A model generated the notes under the pieces. The model was not told the DNA's origin, did no database searches, and saw nothing but the letters and a program-made list of their open reading frames with translations. The position numbers and the translations under genes are program-made. DNA of 25,986 nucleotides from AC-50 sp035640455 (GTDB lineage: Bacteria; Actinomycetota; Thermoleophilia; Gaiellales; Gaiellaceae): assembly GCA_035640455.1 (NCBI GenBank), contig DASQWB010000113.1, forward strand, positions 1 to 25,986. Direction: 5' to 3'. This document shows positions 7,175 through 14,064 of this stretch, in pieces (the stretch's first letter is position 1; each line of letters starts with the position of its first letter).

Positions 7175-7836
7175 CGGCCGCCTACGCCTTGGACGCGCTC
7201 GACGAGCACGACGAGCGCGAGTACGAGGAGCACCTCGCGCGCTGCCCGCACTGCCGGGCCGAGCTCACCTCGCTCACGGAGACGGCGACGAGTCTCGCCT
7301 ACGGCGTCGAGTCCCCCACGCCGCCCCCTGCGCTGCGCGCCCGGATCATCGAGCAGGCCCGCTCCGAGCGGCCGAACGTCGTCCCGCTCCGGCCGGCCTG
7401 GCGCTCCTGGCCCGCAGCGGTTGCGGCCGTCGCCGCGGCGGCTGCGATCGGGCTCGGCATCTGGGCCTCGTCGCTCTCGAACTCGCTCGACCGCGCGCGC
7501 TCGGCCCGCGACCAGCAGGAGCGGATCCTGTCGATCGTGAGCGATCCGGCCGCTCGGCACTTCTCGCTGAGCGGCGCCCATGGGACGCTCGTCGTGTCGA
7601 GAACCGGAGCAGCAGCATTGCTCCTCTCGAACCTGGGCCACGCCCCCCCCGGCAAGACCTACGAAGCATGGGTGATCCAGAACCGCTCACCGCTCCGCGC
7701 CGGGACGTTCACCAGCGCGGCCGCTTTCCGGCTGACGCGACCCGTGCCCGACCATGCCATCGTCGCGGTGACCATCGAGCGGCACGGCGGCGTGGACGCG
7801 CCGACGGGGAAGCCGATCACGGCCGCCCAGGCCTGA
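7147..7836 (+). CDS. Transmembrane anti-sigma factor, zinc-finger plus RskA domain
   Basis: 229 residues. The N-terminal anti-sigma domain has the ZAS motif H29-x3-C33-x2-C36, known to hold the sigma factor inactive and bind zinc. One transmembrane helix spans about residues 89-111. The extracytoplasmic C-terminal part carries the RskA-type pattern GKTYEAWVIQ. ATG at 7147 is backed by GAGGGGAG and lies inside the end of the sigma gene, which couples their translation. In the family, release of the sigma factor follows proteolysis of such membrane anti-sigmas. The outside signal is unknown here. A cell-surface or metal signal would fit the adjacent operon (inference). Confidence 0.88.
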   Translation: MEADAIHELTAAYALDALDEHDEREYEEHLARCPHCRAELTSLTETATSLAYGVESPTPPPALRARIIEQARSERPNVVPLRPAWRSWPAAVAAVAAAAAIGLGIWASSLSNSLDRARSARDQQERILSIVSDPAARHFSLSGAHGTLVVSRTGAAALLLSNLGHAPPGKTYEAWVIQNRSPLRAGTFTSAAAFRLTRPVPDHAIVAVTIERHGGVDAPTGKPITAAQA

Positions 7837-7876
7837 GGCGCCGACTCGGCGGCGGGAGTCACTTCGAGGACGCGGT

Positions 7877-8434
7877 CTAACGCAGCGGCCGGCTCAGAAA
7901 GCGCGAGCCGGCGATACCGAAGCGCCAGGGGAGCTCGCGCGCGCGCGTGATCCCGATCCGCGGCCCGCGGACGATCTCGGGCTCTGCGTCCCGCTCGCGC
8001 AGCTCGAACGGCGGCCGGTCGAGCCGCACGCCGTCGTGCTCGCGCGTCACGCCGAGCGCCTGGCAGAGGCGACCGGGGCCGGCCGCGAGCACGCGCAAGT
8101 CGCCGAGGCCGCGCCGGGCGCGCATCGTCTCGACGCCGTGGACGGGCTCGAGCGCGCGCAGGAGCACAGCCGAAGCCTCGCCTTCGCCCTCGCACACGAA
8201 GTTGAGGCACCAGTGGATGCCGTAGGAGCGGTAGACGTAGGCGTGGCCGGGCGGGCCGAACATCGACGCATTTCGTGCCGTCCGGCCGGCGAAGCCGTGG
8301 CTCGCGGGATCCTCGTGGTGGTAGGCCTCGACCTCGACGATCGGTCCGCCGACGCCATCGACGAGGAGCGTCACGCCCAGCAGGTCGAGGGCGACCTCGT
8401 GCACGGAGCGGGCGAAGAAGTCGCGGCCGATCAT
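7877..8434 (-). CDS. DNA-3-methyladenine glycosylase (AAG/Mpg family)
   Basis: 185 residues. Removes alkylated purines from DNA as the first step of base-excision repair. Family motifs are present: FFARSVHEVALDLLG at the N-terminus, VEVEAYHHEDPASHG with the catalytic Glu, TARNASMFGPPGHAYVYRSY with the DNA-intercalating Tyr region, and GPGRLCQALGV. The length is typical of bacterial members. ATG at 8434 overlaps the end of the upstream MFS gene by 4 nt (ATGA), so both are probably on one transcript. Confidence 0.92.
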   Translation of the reverse strand: MIGRDFFARSVHEVALDLLGVTLLVDGVGGPIVEVEAYHHEDPASHGFAGRTARNASMFGPPGHAYVYRSYGIHWCLNFVCEGEGEASAVLLRALEPVHGVETMRARRGLGDLRVLAAGPGRLCQALGVTREHDGVRLDRPPFELRERDAEPEIVRGPRIGITRARELPWRFGIAGSRFLSRPLR

Positions 8435-9663
8435 GCGTCCGGCCGGCGGGAGTCGTAGCGTACGAAGCGAGGGAGCGCGAGCGCGCAGAGGACGGTGCCG
8501 GCGACGCATGCGATCCCGCCTGAGACGACCGAGAAGCGCAGGCTCGTCAGCGACGCGACGACGCCGGCCTCGAGGTTGCCGAGAGACGGCGCGCTCGCGA
8601 CCTGCGCGAGCTCGATTCCCGAGAGGCGGCCTCGCATCGCGTCGGGTGTCGCCGTGAGGAGGATCGTGCTCCGCAGAACCGCGCTGACGAAGTCGGCCGC
8701 GCCCGCGACCGCCAGCATGGCGAGGGCGACCCAGAGCGCGTCCGCGTAGCCGAAGGCGACGAGCGCTGCGCCCCATAGCGCTGCGGCGACACAAACGCCG
8801 AGCCCCTGCCGCCGGAGGTGCCCGACCCAGCCCGAGAGGACGGAGGCGACGAGGGCTCCGCCGTAGGGCGCCGCATAGAGGAAGCCGACGGTGCTCGCGC
8901 CGCCGCCGAAGTGCGCGCCATAGGCCGGGAAAAGCGCCATCGGCATCCCGAAGACCATCGCGTTCGTGTCGACGAGGAAGATCCCGAGCAGCGCCTGCTT
9001 CGTCCGCACGAAGCGGAAACCCTCGACGATCGAGCGCAGCCCGGGGCGGTCGGCGTCCTCGGCCGGCGGCAACGCAGGAAGGCGCCAGACGCTCCAGAGC
9101 GAGGCACCGAAGGTGCCGACGTCGAGGAGATACGTGAGCGGCAGCCCGGCCGCGGCGACGAGGATGCCGCCGAGCGCCGGGCCCGCGACGGCACCGAGGT
9201 TCCCGTAGACGCCCTCGAGCGCGGTCGCCGAAGCGATCTGCTCCTCCGGTACGAGCCGCGGGACGAGCGAGCGCATCGACGGCGCGCCGAGGCTGAAGAC
9301 CGCGACGCCGGCCGTCTCGAGCACGTACAGCGCCCACACCTGCGGATGAGGCAGGAGCGCGTTTCCGGCGAGGAGGAGCGATACGGCCGCCAGCAGCAGC
9401 TCCGTCCGCAGCAGAAGCCGCCGCCGGTCGACGGCGTCCGCGATCGCGCCGCCGACGAGCGGCACGACGAGGAGCGGTCCGAGCGAGCAGAGCGCGAGCA
9501 GGCCCACGGCGAGCGTCGAGTGCGTGAGGTCGTAGAGCTGGATCGGGACGGCGACGAAGGCGATCTCGCTGCCGACGAACGAGATCGCCTGCCCAACCCA
9601 CAGCCGCCGGAAGGGCGGCGACTCGCGGAGCGGCGTGACGTCGATCGCGGCTCGCCGGACCAG
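8431..9663 (-). CDS. MFS exporter (EntS-like), 5' end unusual
   Basis: A major-facilitator permease with about 12 hydrophobic segments. GAIADAVDRRR is the cytoplasmic loop 2-3 signature and PSMRSLVPRLVPEEQIASA is typical of the EntS/MFS_3 drug and siderophore exporters. The first canonical start is GTG at 9507, but the same frame upstream encodes the expected N-terminus, VTPLRESPPFRRLWVGQ, and the first membrane helix. I therefore place the 5' end near a CTG at 9663, with low certainty. No ATG, GTG or TTG exists in frame between 9507 and the repeat at 9714, and the frame stays open through that repeat. Replacement of the original start by repeat insertion is possible. Confidence 0.78.
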   Translation of the reverse strand: MVRRAAIDVTPLRESPPFRRLWVGQAISFVGSEIAFVAVPIQLYDLTHSTLAVGLLALCSLGPLLVVPLVGGAIADAVDRRRLLLRTELLLAAVSLLLAGNALLPHPQVWALYVLETAGVAVFSLGAPSMRSLVPRLVPEEQIASATALEGVYGNLGAVAGPALGGILVAAAGLPLTYLLDVGTFGASLWSVWRLPALPPAEDADRPGLRSIVEGFRFVRTKQALLGIFLVDTNAMVFGMPMALFPAYGAHFGGGASTVGFLYAAPYGGALVASVLSGWVGHLRRQGLGVCVAAALWGAALVAFGYADALWVALAMLAVAGAADFVSAVLRSTILLTATPDAMRGRLSGIELAQVASAPSLGNLEAGVVASLTSLRFSVVSGGIACVAGTVLCALALPRFVRYDSRRPDA

Positions 9664-9713
9664 CCCCTCGAGGCCTGGCTTGCGGTCCGGGGCGAGCTCT
9701 TCGATCGCGCTAT

Positions 9714-9893
9714 AAGGCGCCGCTTGCGGCGCCGACTTCAGGACGCACAGGCTCAGCCTGGGCGTCCGTCTGAAACGACCGGTCGACCCGCCGGAGTTTC
9801 GTCGAGTCGCCCTCCAAGGCGCCGCTTGCGGCGCCGACTTCAGGACGCACAGGCTCAGCCTGGGCGTCCGTCTGAAACGAACGGTCGACTCGC
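9714..9893. repeat. Tandem pair of a structured repeat, 102-bp period
   Basis: Two copies (about 9714-9791 and 9816-9893) differ at only two positions across a 78-nt core. Their tails are more diverged. Each core has hairpin A (7-bp arms GGCGCCG/CGGCGCC, loop CTTG; 9716-9733 and 9818-9835), hairpin B (arms GGACGC and GCGTCC with an inner CAGGCT/AGCCTG; 9741-9767 and 9843-9869), then the conserved tail GTCTGAAACGA.CGGTCGAC. A diverged third copy lies at 13488-13562. The stretch from 9664 to 9913 holds no other gene. The open frame of the MFS gene passes through both copies. Confidence 0.85.
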
Positions 9894-9913
9894 TCGAGGT
9901 GCGTCGACTACTC

Positions 9914-10252
9914 CTAGAAGAGCCGCTCGCCCTCGTCGGAGCTCGTCGTCGAGTCGAGCAGTCGGCGCGCGCGGCGGTTCAGGTCGCCGAGGTCGAGCCG
10001 TCCCTGCTCGGCGCCCTCGACGATGCGGCGAGCGAGCGCCACCGCGTCGTCGACGAGCGCCACCCCGGCCGCCGCGGACTGGCCCATGTCGGAGAGGATC
10101 GTCCGCTCCGTACGGGAGGCGACGATCGGGTCGGGGACGCCCTCGACCCAGACACGGGTCCGGCTGCCGCCGCCGCGGTCCTCGCCGCGGATCGGCTCGA
10201 GCGCGTAGATGCGGTCGGCGCGGGCGTACTTGCCGAAGCCGAGGAAGACCAT
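9914..10252 (-). CDS. RemA/DUF370-like small DNA-binding-type protein
   Basis: 112 residues. The start MVFLGFGKYARADRIYAL and the stretch RTRVWVEG resemble the core of RemA (Bacillus pattern INIGFGN..AANR and RRTRAVVI), a ring-forming DNA-binding regulator of matrix genes. Beyond residue 60 the protein is longer than RemA and ends in a charged helical tail (AEQGRLDLGDLNRRARRLLD). ATG at 10252 was chosen because GGAG lies 9 nt upstream and it matches the family start. An in-frame ATG at 10270 lacks a ribosome-binding site. The gene is divergent to carbonic anhydrase. The family call is tentative, and the target is unknown. Confidence 0.6.
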   Translation of the reverse strand: MVFLGFGKYARADRIYALEPIRGEDRGGGSRTRVWVEGVPDPIVASRTERTILSDMGQSAAAGVALVDDAVALARRIVEGAEQGRLDLGDLNRRARRLLDSTTSSDEGERLF

Positions 10253-10364
10253 GCGCGGGGGCTCCGCCATGGCCTGATTATCACCAGCCCGGCTGCATCT
10301 TCGTTTGCGCGCGCTACTTCAAAACCGATAGCTTCAAAGCTTCACGAAAGAAAGTGAGGCGCCC

Positions 10365-10859
10365 ATGTCTGTTCGCGACGAGCTGCTATCCGCCAACGAG
10401 GTCTACGCCTCGGAGTTCTCGAGGGGCGACCTGCCGATGCCTCCCGGCCGCCTGTTCGCCGTCGTGACGTGCATGGACGCGCGGCTCGACCCGGCGAACT
10501 TCCTCGGCCTCGAGGAGGGCGACGCGCACGTGATCCGCAACGCCGGCGGCCTCGTCACCGACGACGCGCTGCGCTCCCTCGTGATCTCGCACTGGCTGCT
10601 GGGGACACGGGAGGCGCTCGTGATCGCCCACACCGACTGCGGAATGCTCACGTTCACGAACGCGGAGCTCCGCGAGAAGCTCGCGGCCGAGGCCGGAGCG
10701 GACGCGTCGGGAGTCGACTTCTACCCGTTCGGCGATCTCGACGAGAGCGTGCGGGAGAGTGTCCGCCGGATCGCCGCGTCGCCCCTCCTCCCGGACTCGT
10801 TCGGGGCGAGCGGCTACGTCTACGACGTCAAGAGTGGCCGGCTCCGCGAGGTCGCTTAG
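10365..10859 (+). CDS. Beta-class carbonic anhydrase
   Basis: 164 residues. Interconverts CO2 and bicarbonate in the cytoplasm. The zinc ligands are visible as C36 (in CMDAR, with the D38-R40 pair), H89 and C92 (in HTDC). VIRNAGG is another family motif. The short length matches the compact actinobacterial type II enzymes. ATG at 10365 has GAGG 7 nt upstream. The 90-nt divergent region before it is locally AT-richer with a repeated CTTCAAA, a plausible promoter zone. Its stop overlaps by 3 nt the stop of the convergent aminotransferase gene. Confidence 0.92.
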   Translation: MSVRDELLSANEVYASEFSRGDLPMPPGRLFAVVTCMDARLDPANFLGLEEGDAHVIRNAGGLVTDDALRSLVISHWLLGTREALVIAHTDCGMLTFTNAELREKLAAEAGADASGVDFYPFGDLDESVRESVRRIAASPLLPDSFGASGYVYDVKSGRLREVA

Positions 10860-11986
10860 CCCGAGACCGCCGCGCGGAGCGCCTCGACCACGCGCTCCTG
10901 GTCGTCGGCCTCGAGTGCGGTCGCGAACGGGAGCGCGAGGGTGCGGCGGCTCGCCTCCTCGGCCACGGGGCAGAGGCCTTCCGCGAAGCCGTAGCGCTCG
11001 CGTATGTACGGCTGGAGGTGGATACAGGGGACGTAGTCGGCGACGGCCACGCCGCGGCTGCGCATGCCCTCCATGACGCGGTCGCGGTCGAGCTCGGGCG
11101 CGAGCTTCACGACGTAGACGAACCACGAGCGGCGGTGGTCGGCGTCGTCGGCCGGAAGCGCTTCGACGCCGTCGATGCCCGCGAGGAGCTCGCCGTAGCG
11201 CGCCGCGACCTCGTCGCGGCGCGCCAGGATCTCGTCGAGCTTCTCGAGCTGCGCGATCCCGAGCGCGGCCTGGAGATCGGTCCAGCGGTAGTTGAAGCCG
11301 AGCCGGACGTGGTGGAACCAGCCACCGCCGTCGTAGGCACGACCCTGGTTCCGGAGACTCCGGAGCTGCCGCCACTCCTCCTCCGAGTGCGTAGCCACGA
11401 CCCCGCCCTCGCCGGTCGCGATCTGCTTGTTCGGGTAAAAGGCGAAGACGGTCGAGGGCCCGTGTGAGCCGACCGGCGCGCCGCGGTACTCGGCGCCGAG
11501 CGCCTGGCACGCGTCCTCGATCAGCGTCAGGCCATGCCGGTCGGCGATCGCGCGCAGGTCGTCGAGCTCGCAGGGATAGCCGAAGATGTCGACCGCGACG
11601 ATCGCCTTCGTGCGCTCGGTGACCGCGGCCTCGACGGCGGCCGGATCGAGGTTCAGCGTCTGAGGATCGACGTCGGCGAAGACCGGTGCCGCGCCCTCGA
11701 AGATGAAGCAATTAGCGCTCGCGACGAACGAGAACGGCGACGTGATCACCTCGTCGCCGGGCCCGAAGCCGGCGAGGTGGCAGAGCAGGTGGAGGCCCGC
11801 GGTGCCGCTCGAGACGGCGGCGGCGTACGGCGCGCCGACGCGCTCGGCGAGGAGCTCCTCGAAGCGGTCGATCGTCGGGCCGAGCGAGAGGCGGCCGGAG
11901 CGCAACACTTCGAGCACGAGCTCCCCCTCGCGCTCGTCGAGGAACGGGGCCGAGAGCGGAACCGCCCGGGTGTCGACGGGCTTCAC
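10856..11986 (-). CDS. DegT/DnrJ/EryC1/StrS-family aminotransferase
   Basis: 376 residues. A PLP-dependent transaminase of the family that aminates keto-sugars for cell-surface glycans and antibiotics. Markers are SSGTAGLHLLCHLAGFGPGDE, EDACQALGAEYRG and the PLP lysine K187 in FYPNKQIATGEGG. GTG at 11986 overlaps the branched-chain aminotransferase stop (GTGA) and has GAGG just ahead. Longer readings only add residues out of the neighbour. No sugar-nucleotide genes are present here, so the substrate cannot be named. Confidence 0.88.
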   Translation of the reverse strand: MKPVDTRAVPLSAPFLDEREGELVLEVLRSGRLSLGPTIDRFEELLAERVGAPYAAAVSSGTAGLHLLCHLAGFGPGDEVITSPFSFVASANCFIFEGAAPVFADVDPQTLNLDPAAVEAAVTERTKAIVAVDIFGYPCELDDLRAIADRHGLTLIEDACQALGAEYRGAPVGSHGPSTVFAFYPNKQIATGEGGVVATHSEEEWRQLRSLRNQGRAYDGGGWFHHVRLGFNYRWTDLQAALGIAQLEKLDEILARRDEVAARYGELLAGIDGVEALPADDADHRRSWFVYVVKLAPELDRDRVMEGMRSRGVAVADYVPCIHLQPYIRERYGFAEGLCPVAEEASRRTLALPFATALEADDQERVVEALRAAVSG

Positions 11987-12918
11987 GCCTCGGCGGGCGC
12001 CTGAACGTGGTTCGGCACGTACTCGAGCCACTGCGCCCAGCGCTCGCTGCGGCCACGCGCGGTGTCGAGGTAGGCCTCCTGCACCTCGAGCGTGATCGGC
12101 CCGACGCCGATCTCGACGTCGTCGATCGAGCGGAGCGGCGTGACCTCGGCCGCCGTGCCGGTCATGAACACCTCGTCCGCGATGAAGAGGTCGGAGCGGA
12201 TCAGGTTCTTCTCGATCACCGTGTAGCCGAGATCCTGCGCGATCTGGATCACGGTATTGCGGGTAATCCCCGGCAGGATCGAGGTCGAGAGGTCGGGGGT
12301 GTAGATCGCCCCGTCCTTCACGACGAAGACGTTCTCGCCGGACCCGTCGGCGATGAAGCCGTCACCCGTGAGCAGGATCGCCTCGTCGTAGCCGGCGCGG
12401 TTCGCCTCCGTGACCGCGAGCATCGAGTTGACGTAGACGCCGGTCGCCTTCGAGGCGTGCGGAATCACGTTCGGCCCGACGCGCTGCCAGCTCGAGATCT
12501 TGGCGCGGATGCCGGTCTTCAGCCCCTCCTCGCCGAGGTAGGCGCCCCATGGCCAGCTCATGATCACGACGTCGACCGGGTTCCCCTGGGCGGCCACACC
12601 GAGCTCGCCGTACCCGTAGAAGGCGATCGGGCGGAGGTAGCACTCGGGCAGGCCGTTGACGCCGATCAGCTCGAAGCACGCGACGCGGAGCTCCTCGAGC
12701 GTGTACGGGAGCTCCATGTAGAGCAGGCGGGCCGAGTTCTCGAGCCGCCGCAGGTGGTCGGTGAGCCGGAAGACGGACGTGCCCTTCGGCGTCTCGTACG
12801 CCCGGATGCCCTCGAAGACCCCGGAGCCGTAGTGGAGCCCGTGCGAGCCGACGTGGATGCGCGCGTCGGCCCAGTCGACGAGCTCACCGTTCATCCAGAT
12901 CTTCTCGGTCTCCTGCAT
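11983..12918 (-). CDS. ilvE: Branched-chain amino acid aminotransferase
   Basis: 311 residues, normal length. Transfers amino groups between glutamate and the 2-keto acids of Leu, Ile and Val. Motifs are GSHGLHYGSGVFEGIRAY, YLRPIAFYGYGELG, the PLP lysine K157 in HASKATGVYVNS, and DGSGENVFVVKDG. ATG at 12918 follows GGAGGGCGG. It lies 36 nt downstream of the YbaK-type gene and is coupled to the DegT gene by a GTGA overlap, suggesting a three-gene transcript. Confidence 0.95.
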   Translation of the reverse strand: MQETEKIWMNGELVDWADARIHVGSHGLHYGSGVFEGIRAYETPKGTSVFRLTDHLRRLENSARLLYMELPYTLEELRVACFELIGVNGLPECYLRPIAFYGYGELGVAAQGNPVDVVIMSWPWGAYLGEEGLKTGIRAKISSWQRVGPNVIPHASKATGVYVNSMLAVTEANRAGYDEAILLTGDGFIADGSGENVFVVKDGAIYTPDLSTSILPGITRNTVIQIAQDLGYTVIEKNLIRSDLFIADEVFMTGTAAEVTPLRSIDDVEIGVGPITLEVQEAYLDTARGRSERWAQWLEYVPNHVQAPAEA

Positions 12919-12954
12919 CCCACCGCCCTCCCTTCCGCAGCCGACCTACTGATG

Positions 12955-13473
12955 TTACCCGGGGTCGCGGCCGGTGACGCCCCCCGCGTCGGGGAGGCGC
13001 TCCAGCGCGTCGATCGGCTGCGCGCGCGTCAAGCGCACGAGCTCGTCCGGCGCAAGGGCCGCGAGGTGGCGCGGCGAGCCGGCTCCGATCCACATGCGGT
13101 CGTGCGCGAGGAGCGTCCGGTCGATCAGCACGCGCTCCACCCTGCGGACCGGGAACGGCGCCACCGCGCCGGGAGCGAAGCCCGTCGCCTCGACGACCTG
13201 GGCCGCGCTCGCGACGCGGGCGCGGGTGCAGCCGGCCGCCGCCGCGACCTTCTTCGCGTCGGCACGGCGGTCTCCAGGGGTCAGCGCCAGCACGAACCTG
13301 TCTCCGCAGTCGAAGACGATCGACTTCACGATCTGCGCGAGCTCGCAGCCGGCGGCGCGGGCGGCGTCGGCGGCAGTGGGTGTGCCGGTGTCGAACTCCT
13401 CCAGCCGCGCCTCCGCTCCGGATTCGCGGAGGAAGGCGGCGACTCGCTCCACAGGCTCGGGCCACTCGGTCAC
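12955..13473 (-). CDS. YbaK/aminoacyl-tRNA deacylase-like protein
   Basis: 172 residues. Resembles the YbaK/ProX editing domain that hydrolyses mischarged aminoacyl-tRNA such as Cys-tRNA-Pro. The conserved lysine region is AQIVKSIVFDCGDRFVLAL (K50), followed by GDRRADAKKVAAAAG and the end pattern LIDRTLLAHDRMWIGAGSP. GTG at 13473 gives a normal N-terminus. Its upstream edge is only about 15 nt from a copy of the structured repeat, so the promoter must lie within or beyond that repeat. The tRNA substrate is not predictable. Confidence 0.85.
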   Translation of the reverse strand: MTEWPEPVERVAAFLRESGAEARLEEFDTGTPTAADAARAAGCELAQIVKSIVFDCGDRFVLALTPGDRRADAKKVAAAAGCTRARVASAAQVVEATGFAPGAVAPFPVRRVERVLIDRTLLAHDRMWIGAGSPRHLAALAPDELVRLTRAQPIDALERLPDAGGVTGRDPG

Positions 13474-13487
13474 CGGCGCAGCCTACT

Positions 13488-13562
13488 CGGCACCGCTTGC
13501 GGTGCCGATCGTGAGGACGTGCGGGTCCCGCGCGTCCGTCTGAAACGACCGGTCGACACGCG
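13488..13562. repeat. Third, diverged copy of the structured repeat
   Basis: Same architecture as the pair at 9714-9893. Hairpin A is GGCACCG-CTTG-CGGTGCC (13489-13506), where a G-C pair has become A-T on both arms. Hairpin B has arms GGACG and CGTCC with a new inner stem GCGGG/CCCGC (13515-13537). The tail GTCTGAAACGACCGGTCGAC is identical to copy 1. It sits between ybaK (minus) and the small plus-strand gene at 13649. Confidence 0.75.
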
Positions 13563-13648
13563 GACCTGCGGCGACTCGATTGCGAACCGAAACCGGTCGG
13601 GGCGCGTCCGCGTTCGCACTCTGGAAGAGAACCGAGTCGGGAGACGAG

Positions 13649-13982
13649 ATGGAGAAGCCGGAGGTGCGGATCGCGAAGACGGAGTCGCTCTTCCGCGACG
13701 TGAACGAGCGGATCGCCGAGAGCGCGCAGGGCTCCGTGTCGGAGGACGCCGCGTTCGTGTGCGAGTGCGCCGATCCGGGCTGCACCGAGCAGATCGAGGC
13801 GCCGCTCGAGGTGTACGACGAGGTGCGTGGCGACGGCACGCGCTTCCTGCTCGCGCCGGGGCACGAGGACGAGCGCGTAGAGAAGGTCGTCGAGGCGGCG
13901 CCGCTACCACGTCGTCCGGAAGGTGAACGGGATCGTGGCGGCGTGGGTGCGCAGGCTCGATCCGCGGGCCGGCGCGGCCTAG
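13649..13982 (+). pseudogene. Small conserved Cys-containing protein, frameshifted near 13901
   Basis: The first frame reads MEKPEVRIAKTESLFRDVNE, then a four-cysteine-type stretch VCECADPGC and RFLLAPGHEDERVEKVVEAA. This resembles a small actinobacterial family of unknown function, about 110 residues long. After EAA the frame becomes low-quality and runs on to 14272. The +1 frame instead continues naturally as RYHVVRKVNGIVAAWVRRLD and stops at 13980-13982. One extra base near 13901 (in GCGGCGCCGC) explains both. ATG at 13649 has GGGAG upstream. It is either a true frameshift or a sequence error. The function is unknown. Confidence 0.7.
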
Positions 13983-14064
13983 TTCCGCGCGCCTTCCGTC
14001 ACGCTTCCGTCACACCCACGTGCCGAGACCTGGCCGGCCGTGACCTGGCCGCGGGAGCTGGGGC

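Noticed and set aside
9714..9893. CRISPR array
   Set aside because: Only two units with a 102-bp period and a 78-nt core. The segments between them are themselves related, and there are no cas genes.
8818..10467. A 549-codon plus-strand open frame across the MFS gene and the repeats
   Set aside because: Its translation is Arg/Pro/Ala-rich low-complexity sequence opposite a clear MFS gene and the RemA-like gene. The apparent internal protein repeat is just the DNA repeat. High GC makes long chance frames common.
12007..13926. A 639-codon plus-strand frame
   Set aside because: It lies opposite ilvE and the YbaK-type gene. The composition is typical of antisense frames in GC-rich DNA (Arg, Asp, Val, Leu rich, no motifs).
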